Assembly (NCBI GenBank): GCA_016126655.1
Contig: CP065955.1
Location: 975,001 to 1,039,000 of the forward strand
Reading direction: 5' to 3'
Source: Aerococcaceae bacterium zg-1292
Lineage (GTDB): Bacteria; Bacillota; Bacilli; Lactobacillales; Aerococcaceae
Length of the DNA stretch: 64,000 bases
Below are positions 46,453 to 56,539 of this stretch, piece after piece. A program made the position numbers and the translations under genes. How positions within the stretch are numbered: position 1 is the stretch's first letter; each line of letters opens with the position of its first letter. The notes under the pieces were generated by a model that worked only from the letters and a program-made list of their open reading frames with translations, searched no databases and was not told where the DNA came from.

Positions 46453-48552
46453 ATGGCTAAGTATAAATTGAAGAAAAACAAGAACAAATCACATATTCCG
46501 AGACGACTCAATCTGTTATTTGTCATTTCGTTTTTATGTTTCATGGCGTTATTTATCCGATTAGGGTATTTACAACTATATCGCAGTGAAACGTTCTTAA
46601 ATATGGTTAAGCGTACTGATTCAACGGTAACTACCGGGTCGGTGCCGCGCGGAATGATTTACGATAGTCAAGGGCGTGTCTTGGTAGGGAATCATCCAGA
46701 AATGGCAATTTTATATACACGAGATCGTGACTCGAAAGTGTCACCGAAAGATATTATTGATGTCGCACGTAAATTAGCGTCGCTTATCGAGATTCCGACG
46801 CAAAGTCTAACCGAAAGAGATATGAAAGACTATTTTATCGTGACGAATGAAGCGCTTGTTAACAGTCGCTTGACGCCGGAACAAAAACAATTGAGCGGTA
46901 AAGAAGTTTATAAGGTGCAACTAGAAGCTGTAACCAAGGATGACTTAGTCTTTAGTGAAGGTGAAAAGAAAGTTATTGCCTTATTTAAAAATATGAACAG
47001 TGCCTATGCTTTATCAACGGTCACTGTTAAAAATCAAAATGTTACCCAAGAAGAAATTGCTCGGGTCAGTGAACAATTAGGGTCATTGCCAGGCATTTCA
47101 ATCGGTACAGACTGGCAACGGACGTATCCTCAAAATGGATTGTTACGCTCAATTTTAGGTCAAGTATCGACTGAACAACGAGGGTTGCCAAGTGAAACGG
47201 CAGCAGAATTAATTGCGAAAGGTTATGCGATGAATGACCGTGTCGGGATTAGTTATTTAGAAAAACAATATGAAGATGTTTTACGTGGCACGAAATCGAT
47301 CTCGAAAATTGTTACCGATGCATCTGACGATATTTTATCAAATAAAAAAGTGTTTGAAGGGGCTAAAGGGAATAACTTAGTCTTGTCAATGGATACAGCA
47401 TTTAATGCAAAATTAGATGAAATTGCTGAAAATGCGTTACGTAATATGCAAGATCAAGGGTTGAATGACCGTATTTATATTGTGGTGATGAACCCGAATA
47501 CGGGCGATATTTTAGGTATTACAGGTAAACGATTTGAATACGATAAAAATACAGACTCCTATACTTCTGAGATTGTCGATGATACGTTAGGAGCGATTAA
47601 TACTAGCTATGGTATGGGGTCATCTGTCAAGCCAGCAATGGTTGCGATGGGGTATTTGACTGGTGTTATTTCAACAACGAATAATGTGATTACCGATGAG
47701 CCGATGAAATTCCAAGCGTCGCAAGAAAAATCCTCTGTATTTAACCGGACGGGTAAAGTGGATATTAGTGATATTGAAGCGCTCGAAAAATCATCCAACA
47801 TCTATATGATTAAGATGGCGATGATGATTGGTGGGCAGACACAATGGGAACAAAATGGTCAGTTAACCATTGGTAAGAATACGATTGATACGATGCGTAA
47901 TTATTTTGCTGAATTTGGCTTAGGAACAAATACTGGTATCGACTTACCGAATGAGTCCACTGGATATAGTCCAGAAGATTCACAATTAGTATCCGCCTTA
48001 GACTTGTCGTATGGACAGTTTGACTTATATACACCACTGCAAATGGCACAGTACGTGTCAACGATTGCTAATGGTGGGGTACGCTATGCACCGCGTTTGG
48101 TAAAAGAAATTCGTAATACTGATGCAAATGGTGAATTAGGCGGTGTTATTACGTCCATTGCGCCAAAAATCATGAATGTCGTGCAACTGCAACCAGAACA
48201 AATGGAGCGTATTCATAAAGGGATGTATCAAGTTTCCCATTCACAAGAAGGGACTGCGCGTTACTTATTTTTAAATTATCCAATTAAAGTCGGTTCGAAG
48301 ACAGGTACCACAGAGGCGTTTTACTCTGGACCGATTCAATACGCACAAAACCAACCAGTCACCAATGCGACATATATTGGTTTTGCGCCATATGATAAGC
48401 CGGAAATTGCTGTATCCGTCATTGTGCCGTATTTATTAGAAAATGCGTCTGGACGTCAAAGTACTGCCGTTGCCCATGAAGTTATGAATGCTTATTTTGA
48501 AATGCAATCGAAGACCAAAGAAACGATTGCAAAATATAAAGCAGGGAACTAA
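46453..48552 (+). CDS. Class B penicillin-binding protein (PBP2B-like transpeptidase)
   Basis: The 699-residue protein has a basic cytoplasmic start, one membrane helix (about residues 20–42), a dimerisation domain with the class B motif GSVPRGMIYDSQG, and a transpeptidase domain with the active serine in S390-S-V-K393, the S-S-N motif (LEKSSNIYMIK) and K616-T-G. It cross-links septal or peripheral peptidoglycan. The long N-terminal domain and the sequence around GYAMNDRVGISYLEKQYE resemble PBP2B of streptococci and lactococci. No PASTA domains. It stands alone, not in the dcw cluster, which is why I leave the symbol empty. Confidence 0.92.
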   Translation: MAKYKLKKNKNKSHIPRRLNLLFVISFLCFMALFIRLGYLQLYRSETFLNMVKRTDSTVTTGSVPRGMIYDSQGRVLVGNHPEMAILYTRDRDSKVSPKDIIDVARKLASLIEIPTQSLTERDMKDYFIVTNEALVNSRLTPEQKQLSGKEVYKVQLEAVTKDDLVFSEGEKKVIALFKNMNSAYALSTVTVKNQNVTQEEIARVSEQLGSLPGISIGTDWQRTYPQNGLLRSILGQVSTEQRGLPSETAAELIAKGYAMNDRVGISYLEKQYEDVLRGTKSISKIVTDASDDILSNKKVFEGAKGNNLVLSMDTAFNAKLDEIAENALRNMQDQGLNDRIYIVVMNPNTGDILGITGKRFEYDKNTDSYTSEIVDDTLGAINTSYGMGSSVKPAMVAMGYLTGVISTTNNVITDEPMKFQASQEKSSVFNRTGKVDISDIEALEKSSNIYMIKMAMMIGGQTQWEQNGQLTIGKNTIDTMRNYFAEFGLGTNTGIDLPNESTGYSPEDSQLVSALDLSYGQFDLYTPLQMAQYVSTIANGGVRYAPRLVKEIRNTDANGELGGVITSIAPKIMNVVQLQPEQMERIHKGMYQVSHSQEGTARYLFLNYPIKVGSKTGTTEAFYSGPIQYAQNQPVTNATYIGFAPYDKPEIAVSVIVPYLLENASGRQSTAVAHEVMNAYFEMQSKTKETIAKYKAGN

Positions 48553-48559
48553 TTTTAAT

Positions 48560-48599
48560 GGCTTTTTGACATCATGTGAATCCCAACAAGATATCGGAG
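48560..48599 (+). repeat. Family-B hairpin repeat, degenerate copy after PBP gene
   Basis: GGCTTTTTGACATCATGTGA followed by ATCCCAACAAGATATCGGAG; same order as the copy at 42431 with a weakened stem. Confidence 0.55.
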
Positions 48600-48628
48600 A
48601 AAAAATCCGACAATAAATGGGGGAATAG

Positions 48629-48661
48629 AAAAACCATCGTGAAATTTCACGATGGTTTTTT
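48629..48661 (+). terminator. Intrinsic terminator after PBP gene
   Basis: AAAAACCATCGTGAAAT/ATTTCACGATGGTTTTTT, almost loopless palindrome with T-run. Confidence 0.9.
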
Positions 48662-48830
48662 GATTAATGTATGAAGAAAGTAAAGCCGGTAGGATGATGA
48701 GAAATCCAGTTAGGCACCAGATGGAGCTGATTTTTTCAAGTGGTTTAAGTCAGAGCAACGTAGCTAATAGCATTTTTTAGCAATTTAAGTCAAATTACTA
48801 AGGTTATACCAAGACTAAGTTTGTGAATTT

Positions 48831-48860
48831 GTTACCGGTAACCGGAGGTAAACGATTGCA
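48831..48860 (+). promoter_or_regulatory. Possible operator sites before GH13 gene
   Basis: Perfect 12-bp palindrome GTTACCGGTAAC (48831–48842) followed by TAAACGATTGCA (48849–48860), which resembles half of a LacI/CcpA-type operator. Suggests sugar-dependent control; not proven. Confidence 0.4.
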
Positions 48861-48915
48861 TTGCCAGAAATATTGCTATACAGTTAATATACTACAAGTA
48901 GAAAGGACAGTGTAT

Positions 48916-50196
48916 ATGTCAATTCAACCGAATCAAGTTATTTATAGTATTTTTGTCCGAAATTTTTCATCTGAAGGCACTTTTCAAGGTGTCATTCCAC
49001 AATTGCCTCGCATTAAAGCGTTAGGTGTCGATCTAATTTGGCTGTTACCGATTCATCCATTAGGGGAAGAAAACCGTAAAGGTCAGGCCGGTTCGCCTTA
49101 TGCGAATAAAGATTATCGAGCTATCAATCCAGAATATGGAACACTGGAAGATTTTAAAGCATTGTGCCAAGCGATTCATGATAATGGTATGAAAGTGATG
49201 ATTGATGTCGTATATAATCATACGTCACCGGATTCTGTATTAGTACAAGAACATCCTGAATGGTTCTTCTATCGCCTGGATGGCAAGCGTGGCAATCAAG
49301 TGGGTGATTGGACGGATATTGTTGATTTAGATTATAAAAATCGAGCATTATGGGATTATCAAATTGAATCATTGACCTATTGGGCACAGTTCGTTGATGG
49401 CTTCCGCTGTGATGTGGCGCCATTGGTACCGATTGAGTTTTGGAAAGAAGCACGTCAAGCAGTCGCTGCGGTGAAACAAGACTTTATTTGGTTATCTGAA
49501 AGTGTGGAGTTTAGCTTTATCAAATTATTACGCCAAGCTGGCGCCATTGCGCATTCTGATTGTGAAATGTATCAAGCGTTTGATGTCTTGTATGATTACG
49601 ATGTCCATTATTTATTTCATGGCTATGTCCGTGGGAAAAATTCACTGAGTGAGTATATCAATCGTTTAAACTTACAAGAAGTGATTTATCCAAAAAATTA
49701 CATTAAAGCACGTCATCTTGAAAATCATGACAACCCGAGAGCGAAGCATTTAATTCCAGATGAACAAAACTTATTACAATGGACAGCCTTTCAATATTTT
49801 GAAAAAGGATTTGTCTTACTTTATAATGGTCAAGAAGTACAAGAGTCGACAGAACAGACCTTGTTTGATGTTGACCCTGTCAACTGGCAAGCAGGACGTG
49901 ATATTTCCACTGAAATCCGTCGTTTCCATGATATTAAGAAACAGTACATCCCAGTGGATTCTTCAGCACGCTATGAATTGACTCCTTACGATGAACTTGA
50001 CGCCGTTGTGTTGGAACACGAAAGTAATGAAACATTATTTGTAGCAGTCTGTTCATTTAAAGGTAAGGCAGGGCAAGTACGTGTGCCGTTATCAGATGGG
50101 AAATATACAGATTTAGTAAGCGGTGAATTCGTTGAAGTTGTTGATGGACTAGTAGCATTAAGAGACCATGCCTTAGCGATTTCAGTTGCAAAATAA
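48916..50196 (+). CDS. Glycoside hydrolase family 13 (alpha-amylase family) enzyme
   Basis: The start at 48916 (MSIQPNQVIYSIF) has AGAAAGGAC upstream. The 426-residue protein lacks a signal peptide and is cytoplasmic. GH13 motifs are complete: DVVYNHTS, GFRCDVAP with nucleophile Asp166, WLSES with acid/base Glu195 and LENHDNPR with Asp272. The small size and the short C-terminal domain fit intracellular oligosaccharide-hydrolysing or maltodextrin-type enzymes; the exact specificity (alpha-1,4 or alpha-1,6) cannot be told. It is transcribed alone, possibly under the palindromic operator upstream. Confidence 0.85.
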   Translation: MSIQPNQVIYSIFVRNFSSEGTFQGVIPQLPRIKALGVDLIWLLPIHPLGEENRKGQAGSPYANKDYRAINPEYGTLEDFKALCQAIHDNGMKVMIDVVYNHTSPDSVLVQEHPEWFFYRLDGKRGNQVGDWTDIVDLDYKNRALWDYQIESLTYWAQFVDGFRCDVAPLVPIEFWKEARQAVAAVKQDFIWLSESVEFSFIKLLRQAGAIAHSDCEMYQAFDVLYDYDVHYLFHGYVRGKNSLSEYINRLNLQEVIYPKNYIKARHLENHDNPRAKHLIPDEQNLLQWTAFQYFEKGFVLLYNGQEVQESTEQTLFDVDPVNWQAGRDISTEIRRFHDIKKQYIPVDSSARYELTPYDELDAVVLEHESNETLFVAVCSFKGKAGQVRVPLSDGKYTDLVSGEFVEVVDGLVALRDHALAISVAK

Positions 50197-50203
50197 TGAA
50201 TAA

Positions 50204-50240
50204 ACCAATACTTATGAAAGATTCAGTAATAAGTATTGGT
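50204..50240 (+). terminator. Intrinsic terminator after GH13 gene
   Basis: ACCAATACTTAT/ATAAGTATTGGT followed by ATTTTTTT. Confidence 0.9.
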
Positions 50241-50703
50241 ATTTTTTTGGGTCTGTACTAGGAGAACATTAAAAATAATATTGAACTATGAATTACAATT
50301 AAAAAGTTAATCAAGTGTTTCATAAAGAATCGGTCAATTGATTAAATACTATGGGGTTTAAGTATAAATAAGTGAATTATACTGACTGAAAAAGTAGTTT
50401 AACTGAACAAATTTTCTTGTTTAACTACATTTTGTAACTTCCTCTGTTAAATATTTACTATATTACAAGCTCATTAAAATGTGCTTGATACTGCATCGAT
50501 AGGTTGGTTTCATTCAATATTTTAAAAATATGAAGAGCCTGTGACCAATAGAATACAAAATTTTTTGAAAATCGTGTTATAATGATAGAGGCAGCGAATG
50601 TCACTGTAATTTAGCGATTTTCTTTTGTTATGGTGAAAAGTAATCGCAAATTGTAAGAGTGAATTGATATTTAATATACATCACACGAAAGGAATGAGAA
50701 CAA
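50241..50703. other. AT-rich intergenic region before rbgA
   Basis: No gene in about 460 bp. There is an inverted repeat AAAGTAGTTTAA…TTTAACTACATTTT (about 50392–50437), an extended -10 box TGTTATAAT (50575–50583), the likely promoter of the rbgA operon, and a pairing GCGATTTTC…GAAAAGTAATCGC in the leader. Confidence 0.5.
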
Positions 50704-51567
50704 ATGACGACGATTCAATGGTTTCCAGGCCATATGGCAAAGGCAAGGAGAGAAGCAAGTGAAAAGTTAAATCTTGTTGACATCGTTATTGAGTTGGTGG
50801 ATGCGCGTATTCCTGAATCAAGTCGTAATCCGATGATAGACGAGATTGTTCAGCAAAAGCCACGAATTATTGTCTTAAATAAGGCGGATTTAGCTGACAA
50901 ACAAAAAACACAACAATGGGTCACTTATTATGAAGCGCAAGGTTATCAATCATTAGCAATTGACGCACAACATAGTAAGGGATTAAAGCAATTAGAAAAG
51001 GAGTGCCAAGCACTGATGGCCCCGTATTTTGAAAAGCAACAAGCAAAAGGGGTCAAGCCACGTGCGATTCGCTTAATGATTTTAGGAATTCCAAATGTCG
51101 GTAAATCTACCTTGATTAATCGTTTTGTTGGTAAAAATCAAGCGATTACTGGTAATAAACCGGGCGTCACTAAAGCGCAACGCTGGTTGAAGATTGGTCG
51201 GAATTTTGAACTGCTGGATACACCCGGGATTTTATGGCCGAAATTTGAGGACCCAGATGTGGGGAAAAAATTAGCTTTAACAGGTGCGATTAAAGACCAA
51301 CTGTTGCATATGGATGATTTAGCGTTGTATTTGATTGATTATTTACGTCAGTATCAGCCAAATACTTTAGTGGATAAGTTTAAGTTCACAACGGAGCAAC
51401 TTGAACAAGAAACAACAGTCAACTTACTTTTATCAATGACACAGCAAATGGGCTTAAAAGACGACTTTGAAACAGCAAGTCAGCGATTAGTCCATGATTT
51501 TAGACAACAAAAATTCGGCAACTTAACATTGGATGTGCCATATGTATCGGTGAATTCACATGAATAA
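50704..51567 (+). CDS. rbgA: Ribosome biogenesis GTPase RbgA (YlqF)
   Basis: Acts in late assembly of the 50S subunit. The 287-residue protein has circularly permuted GTPase motifs: G4 LNKAD first, then G1 ILGIPNVGKST, G3 DTPGILWP. The N-terminal WFPGHMAKARRE is the family signature, and a C-terminal ANTAR-like domain follows. It is first in the conserved operon rbgA–rnhB–dprA–topA; its last 8 bases overlap rnhB. Confidence 0.97.
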   Translation: MTTIQWFPGHMAKARREASEKLNLVDIVIELVDARIPESSRNPMIDEIVQQKPRIIVLNKADLADKQKTQQWVTYYEAQGYQSLAIDAQHSKGLKQLEKECQALMAPYFEKQQAKGVKPRAIRLMILGIPNVGKSTLINRFVGKNQAITGNKPGVTKAQRWLKIGRNFELLDTPGILWPKFEDPDVGKKLALTGAIKDQLLHMDDLALYLIDYLRQYQPNTLVDKFKFTTEQLEQETTVNLLLSMTQQMGLKDDFETASQRLVHDFRQQKFGNLTLDVPYVSVNSHE

Positions 51568-52339
51568 ATTATCGATTACTGAGATTAAAGCACAACTTGC
51601 TGATGTGACCCAACTGGATGATGAGCTATTGCAAGAATACCGACTAGATGAGCGAAAAGGTGTGCAAATAGCTGTAAAACAAACCGAAAAACGCATTATC
51701 CAGCGACAACAACAAGAACAAGCTCATAATGCGCGACTCGAATGTGAGCGTCGTTTATGGCAGGAGGGATACCAATATATTGCTGGCATTGATGAGGTTG
51801 GGCGCGGTCCCTTGGCGGGACCAGTGGTGACTGCTGCTGTAATTTTACCAAAAGATTGTGATGCGTTAATTGGCGTGACCGATTCGAAGCAATTATCCCC
51901 TGCCAAGCGTCAGCATTTTGTCGAGTTAATCAAGTCGGTTGCATTAGCCTATGTAATAACTGAAACCTCTGTCGAGACAATTGATAAGTATAATATTTAT
52001 GAAGCGACCAGACGGTCAATGCGTGAAAGCGTCTCAGCCTTCTCGCTTCAGCCGGATTATTTATTAATTGATGCGATGCACATTGATTCATCATTGCCAC
52101 AAGAATCGTTGATTAAAGGGGACCAACGCTCGCTTTCGATTGCTGCAGCGAGTATTTTAGCTAAGGAATACCGCGACCAGCGAATGATGGAGTATGCTTT
52201 ACAATATCCTGAGTTTGGTTTTGACCAACATATGGGGTATGGGACAGCGCAACATTTATCAGCGTTAGCGACATTTGGTTATACGCCAATTCACCGTCAA
52301 TCATTTGCACCTGTTCGCAATACTCAGCAGAAATATTAA
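51560..52339 (+). CDS. rnhB: Ribonuclease HII
   Basis: Removes ribonucleotides from DNA and RNA primers. The 259-residue protein has an N-terminal extension of about 70 residues typical of Firmicutes, then AGIDEVGRGPLAGPVV with catalytic Asp78 and Glu79, DSKQLSP, and LLIDAMHID with the third acid. It overlaps rbgA by 8 bases. Confidence 0.97.
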   Translation: MNKLSITEIKAQLADVTQLDDELLQEYRLDERKGVQIAVKQTEKRIIQRQQQEQAHNARLECERRLWQEGYQYIAGIDEVGRGPLAGPVVTAAVILPKDCDALIGVTDSKQLSPAKRQHFVELIKSVALAYVITETSVETIDKYNIYEATRRSMRESVSAFSLQPDYLLIDAMHIDSSLPQESLIKGDQRSLSIAAASILAKEYRDQRMMEYALQYPEFGFDQHMGYGTAQHLSALATFGYTPIHRQSFAPVRNTQQKY

Positions 52340-52440
52340 CATGATTTCCACCTAATTCGTGTATTTATGTATAGAAGAAGTATGACAATAATTGTGTGGT
52401 ATTTCTTTCTATTATATACGTATCGAAAGGTGGATTTATT

Positions 52441-53331
52441 TTGAAACTAACAATGCGAGAACTATTAATCTTTTTAAAATTAAAAGAAGTAAATTATCGA
52501 GAGCAATGTTTATTGTTGCGATATTTGGTGAAGTATCAATTATGTCAACATAGTTGGGATGAGGATGCTTATCAACAGTTGAAGCAAGAGATTAAGCAAA
52601 CGACCATTGCGATGAATTTGCCAGATTGGGAGCTCGAGTTATGTTATAGCGCTCAGCAGTTAGCAAAAAAAGCCATTATGTTCGGTGACCAATATTACCC
52701 TAAACGCTGGTATCATATTGAAAAACCACCCCTCATAATGTTTTATGAGGGGAATTTATCGTTATTAGCAAAATTTCCAGTATCCATCGTAGGCAGTCGC
52801 AAAATTACACCATATGGTCAAAAAGTGACCAAAGCACTCGTTGAAGCTTTTACACGTGAAGGTTGGGTCAGTGTTTCTGGCATGGCAAAAGGAATTGATG
52901 CAGTTGTCCATCAATCTGCTATGAATGATGGCATACAACACTCAACGATTGCGATTATTGCAACAGGCTTGGAGTGCTGTTATCCGCGTGAACATACGAA
53001 TCTCCAATTACAATTAGGACAGCAGCACCTTGTACTGTCGGAATATTTACCGAATAGTCCTGCTCTAAAACATCACTTTATTATGCGTAACCGTTTAGTA
53101 GCGGGAATCTCGCCTGCGATTTGTGTGATGGAAGCAGCAAAGAAAAGTGGGAGTCTAATTACTGCTAATTACGCGTTGCAGTTTAATCGAGAAGTGTATG
53201 CACTACCAGGTCGCATCAATGATGCGCAATCAGTAGGTTGTAATGAACTTATTATGGCAGGCGCTACGCCTATTCTATCCATTGAAGAAACCGTAAAATC
53301 GATTAAACAATTGAAAACAGCACAAGATTAA
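52441..53331 (+). CDS. dprA: DNA processing protein DprA
   Basis: Loads RecA on incoming single-stranded DNA during transformation. The TTG at 52441 is chosen because GAAAGGTGG lies seven bases upstream; ATG 52453 is an alternative. The 296-residue product has a short N-terminal SAM-like region, then the Rossmann-like core with IVGSRKITPYG, VSGMAKGIDAVVHQ, GLECCYPREH, FIMRNRLVAGIS and LPGRINDAQSVGCNELI. No C-terminal winged helix is present. Together with IS and repeat content this hints at natural competence, but no other com genes are in the window. Confidence 0.93.
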   Translation: MKLTMRELLIFLKLKEVNYREQCLLLRYLVKYQLCQHSWDEDAYQQLKQEIKQTTIAMNLPDWELELCYSAQQLAKKAIMFGDQYYPKRWYHIEKPPLIMFYEGNLSLLAKFPVSIVGSRKITPYGQKVTKALVEAFTREGWVSVSGMAKGIDAVVHQSAMNDGIQHSTIAIIATGLECCYPREHTNLQLQLGQQHLVLSEYLPNSPALKHHFIMRNRLVAGISPAICVMEAAKKSGSLITANYALQFNREVYALPGRINDAQSVGCNELIMAGATPILSIEETVKSIKQLKTAQD

Positions 53332-53335
53332 TCAA

Positions 53336-53560
53336 CGTGCGAGCAGGGATGTTCAAACGTTAATTAGACGAGAAAGTTAGCGGCTTGTATAGAGCGCATA
53401 AAGGGACTGTTTGAAGAGTGGACATCGTCAAGCTGAGCGAACTAGCATTAGGAGCTATATAAAGAGGGCGTCACGCAAAACAGCATCAGGAACAATACGG
53501 AGAGGGCGTCACGCAGCAAAGCCGAGCCAAGCAGTATCAGGAGCAATATGAAGAGACCAT
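53336..53560 (+). repeat. Family-A dispersed hairpin repeats, degenerate, between dprA and topA
   Basis: Words GTGCGAG, GACGAGAAAGTTAGCGGC, AAAGGGACTGTTTGAAGAGT, GGACATCGTCAAGCTGAGCG follow the family-A order. After them a second direct repeat GAGAGGGCGTCACGCA plus ATCAGGA(A/G)CAATA occurs twice (from about 53453 and 53499). Confidence 0.6.
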
Positions 53561-53841
53561 CTAGTTAACGCACGCAATCTGAATGAACAAAGTCCAGTAT
53601 TAAATGACGATACGCAATTTTGGAATCAGTTCAATGGATAAAGCGATTTTCAGAGGGATTACCGATTCAATTGCTACGGGCGGAAAATTTTTTGAAAGAT
53701 TTAATTTGACAATTATCAAAGTTTTCGCTACTATGAATAACGATTTAACTTAAAAGCCAAACATAAGGTTTATCTGCAACTATGTTGAGTTAACCTTATT
53801 TTCAAAAATAAAGATTCTTAATAAGAAAGGTAGGTACGATA
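53561..53841. other. Leader region of topA
   Basis: About 280 bp with no gene. TTGACA at about 53706–53711 and TATGAA 17–18 bp further could be the topA promoter. A small pairing AAGGTTTA…TAACCTTATT lies near 53766–53801. Confidence 0.4.
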
Positions 53842-55902
53842 ATGTCTTATAAAAATTTAGTCATTGTCGAGTCACCGACTAAGGCAAAAACAATCGATCG
53901 TTATCTAGGGAAAAATTATAAAGTTGTCGCCAGTAAAGGGCATCTGCGTGATTTGCCAAAAAGTAAAATGGGTGTGGATATTGAAAATAATTTTGAACCG
54001 CACTACATTAGTATCCGTGGCCGTGGGGATACGATTAAAGAATTACGTAAATTAGCAAAAAAAGCTGAACATGTCTTTCTCGCAGCCGATCCGGATCGTG
54101 AGGGAGAAGCAATCGCATGGCATTTAAGTCACTTGCTGAATTTAGATATTAATGAGCCCAATCGTGTGGTTTTCAATGAAATTACAAAAGATACCGTTAA
54201 GGAAGCCTTTAAAACACCACGTAAAATTGATCAGGATTTAGTTGATGCACAACAAGCACGTCGTATTTTAGACCGTGTTGTAGGCTATTCGATTTCACCA
54301 TTATTATGGAAGAAAATTAAGGGTGGCTTGAGTGCTGGTCGTGTGCAATCAGCAACTTTAAAAATTATTATTGACCGTGAAAATGAAATTCGTAATTTTA
54401 AACCGGAAGAGTATTGGACAATTCCAACGACCTTTAAAAAAGGTACAGCAAAATTTGACGCAGAATTTTATGGTATGGATGGTAAAAAGATTGAACTAGG
54501 CAATGAACAAGATGTTGAAGCTGTTATGAAACGTTTGGATGAAAAACAAACGTTTACGGTTACTAATATAGAGGAAAAACCACGTAATCGTAAATCAGCA
54601 CCACCATTTACGACAAGTACACTGCAACAAGAAGCATCTAACCGTCTTGGATTTAGAACGAGTAAAACAATGATGGTTGCCCAACAATTATATGAAGGGA
54701 TTACGATTGGTCGCCAAACTATCGGATTAATTACTTATATGCGTACCGATTCAACCCGTATAGCACCATCAGCGCAAGCATCTGCGATTGACTTTATTAA
54801 AGAAAATTATGGTGAAGCGTATTTAGGTAAAGGTCGTGTGTCGAAAAATAGTGCTGGTGCACAAGATGCCCATGAGGCGATTCGTCCGTCTAATCCAGCG
54901 ATGACACCGGATAGTATTAGTCATGCATTGTCAAAAGATCAGTTACGTCTGTATTCATTAATCTGGGGACGTTTTATGGCTAGTCAAATGGCAGATGCTG
55001 TCTACGATACGATTCGTGCAGACATTGAGCAAAATGACGTGCAGTTTCGTGCCAATGGTTCTCGTATTAAATTTGATGGGTATTTAAAAGTGTATCCGAC
55101 CAAAGGCAATAAAGATAATTACTTACCTGAATTGTCAAAAGGTGATGCGGTACAATCAGTTAAAATTGACCCGACGCAACATTTTACGCAGCCGCCAGCA
55201 CGTTATAATGAAGCGAGTTTGATTAAAACACTCGAAGAAAAAGGTATTGGTCGTCCATCTACGTATTCACCGACAGTGGAAACATTACGTAAACGTTACT
55301 ATGTTAAAATGGTAGCTAAACGGTTTGAACCGACTGAATTAGGTGAGATTGTTAATGATGTGATGTCAGAATTTTTCCCACAAATTGTCGATTCTGACTT
55401 TACGGCTGGAATGGAAGAAGAGTTGGATTCGATTGAAGAGGGCAAACAAGAGTGGGTACGAGTCTTGAATGAGTTCTATTCGCATTTTGAAACAGATTTA
55501 CAAAAGGCAGAATCAACGATTGAAAAAATCGAAATTAAAGATGAACCGGCTGGTTATGATTGCGAACTGTGTGGTAATCCGATGGTTGTGAAAATCGGCC
55601 GCTACGGTAAATTCCATGCATGTAGTAATTTCCCTGAGTGCCGTAATACGCAAGCCATTGTTAAAAAGATTGATGTGACGTGTCCATTATGTCATAAAGG
55701 GGAATTAATTGAGCGTCAATCCAAGAAAAACCGGACATTTTATGGCTGTAATCGTTATCCTGAATGTGAATTTGTTTCTTGGGACAAACCAATTTCTCGA
55801 CCATGTCCAAAATGTAATCATTATATGACAGAGAAAACAACACGTAAAGGTAAAGAAATTAAATGTAGTCATTGTGATTACCAGGAGCTAGCGAAAGCGT
55901 AA
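53842..55902 (+). CDS. topA: DNA topoisomerase I
   Basis: Relaxes negative supercoils. The 686-residue protein starts with a TOPRIM domain ([29 protein letters not shown]). The active-site Tyr299 lies in [12 protein letters not shown], and [13 protein letters not shown] follows. The C-terminus has three Cys-rich zinc-ribbon units (CELCG…CSNFPEC, CPLCH…CNRYPEC, CPKCN…CSHC). AAGAAAGGTAGG precedes the ATG. In many relatives trmFO follows topA; here it is replaced by repeat clusters and an AraC-type gene. Confidence 0.97.
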   Translation: MSYKNLVIVESPTKAKTIDRYLGKNYKVVASKGHLRDLPKSKMGVDIENNFEPHYISIRGRGDTIKELRKLAKKAEHVFLAADPDREGEAIAWHLSHLLNLDINEPNRVVFNEITKDTVKEAFKTPRKIDQDLVDAQQARRILDRVVGYSISPLLWKKIKGGLSAGRVQSATLKIIIDRENEIRNFKPEEYWTIPTTFKKGTAKFDAEFYGMDGKKIELGNEQDVEAVMKRLDEKQTFTVTNIEEKPRNRKSAPPFTTSTLQQEASNRLGFRTSKTMMVAQQLYEGITIGRQTIGLITYMRTDSTRIAPSAQASAIDFIKENYGEAYLGKGRVSKNSAGAQDAHEAIRPSNPAMTPDSISHALSKDQLRLYSLIWGRFMASQMADAVYDTIRADIEQNDVQFRANGSRIKFDGYLKVYPTKGNKDNYLPELSKGDAVQSVKIDPTQHFTQPPARYNEASLIKTLEEKGIGRPSTYSPTVETLRKRYYVKMVAKRFEPTELGEIVNDVMSEFFPQIVDSDFTAGMEEELDSIEEGKQEWVRVLNEFYSHFETDLQKAESTIEKIEIKDEPAGYDCELCGNPMVVKIGRYGKFHACSNFPECRNTQAIVKKIDVTCPLCHKGELIERQSKKNRTFYGCNRYPECEFVSWDKPISRPCPKCNHYMTEKTTRKGKEIKCSHCDYQELAKA

Positions 55903-55914
55903 GATATACAAAGT

Positions 55915-55960
55915 AACACTGACAAGAATAGGTGAAGGTCATCTGTTTCTTGTCAGTGTT
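55915..55960 (+). terminator. Intrinsic terminator after topA
   Basis: AACACTGACAAGAA/TTCTTGTCAGTGTT followed by TTGTGT. Confidence 0.85.
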
Positions 55961-55984
55961 TTGTGTATTATGTTGAATGATTGC

Positions 55985-56530
55985 AAGGAGTTTGAGCCAG
56001 GGCGGTTGTTGTCGTACTATGTGGGTGCCGGCTCGCTCGGGTTGAGTTGACGTCCACTTCACAAAATTCCTTTGTGCGCTACACGCACAGCGGAATTTTG
56101 TGAAGTGGTTCAATTCAAAGCAGCCTCATTCAAACTATGTGCTCCAGTGGTTCATTTCAAAGCGCTCGTTGTCGCACTATGTGTATTCCGGCTCTCTTGG
56201 GCAGTCTCGACATCCACTTCAAAAGCCCTCTGCGTGCGATGCTCGCACTACGGTGCCTTTCTCCAGTGGTTCGAGGCTTGACGCCCGCGCTCGCACTATG
56301 TGGAATCCGGCTCCAACTCGCTGAAATGACATCCACTTCGCATAGCTCTTGAAGCGCCACAGCGCTTCTACGACCTCTTAATCCGGCTCGCTCGGCTTGA
56401 CTTGACGTCCACTTCACAAAATTCCTTTGTGCGCTACACGCACAAAGGAATTTTGCTCCAGTGGTTCAATTCAAAGCAGCCTCACTCACACTATGTGCTC
56501 CAGTGGTTCATTTCAAAGCGCTCATTGTCG
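55985..56530 (-). repeat. Family-A hairpin repeat cluster downstream of AraC gene
   Basis: At least four or five copies in one orientation (reverse of the der copies). On the plus strand each reads GGCTCGCTCGG…GACGTCCACTTC, a variable hairpin, then CTCCAGTGGTTC and CTCGCTCACACTATGTG-like words. The copy at 56054–56108 has a perfect 17-bp outer stem CCACTTCACAAAATTCC/GGAATTTTGTGAAGTGG. The copy at 56417–56455 has a perfect 17-bp stem CAAAATTCCTTTGTGCG with loop CTACA. Another at about 56349–56370 has GAAGCGC/GCGCTTC. Confidence 0.9.
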
Positions 56531-56539
56531 CACTAAGTG

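Noticed and set aside
56072-56352. Short frames of 60–95 codons inside the repeat clusters (also 57684–58106)
   Set aside because: They are Arg/Ser/Gly-rich frames that follow the repeat sequence in several frames and on both strands, with no ribosome binding sites or homology to known proteins.
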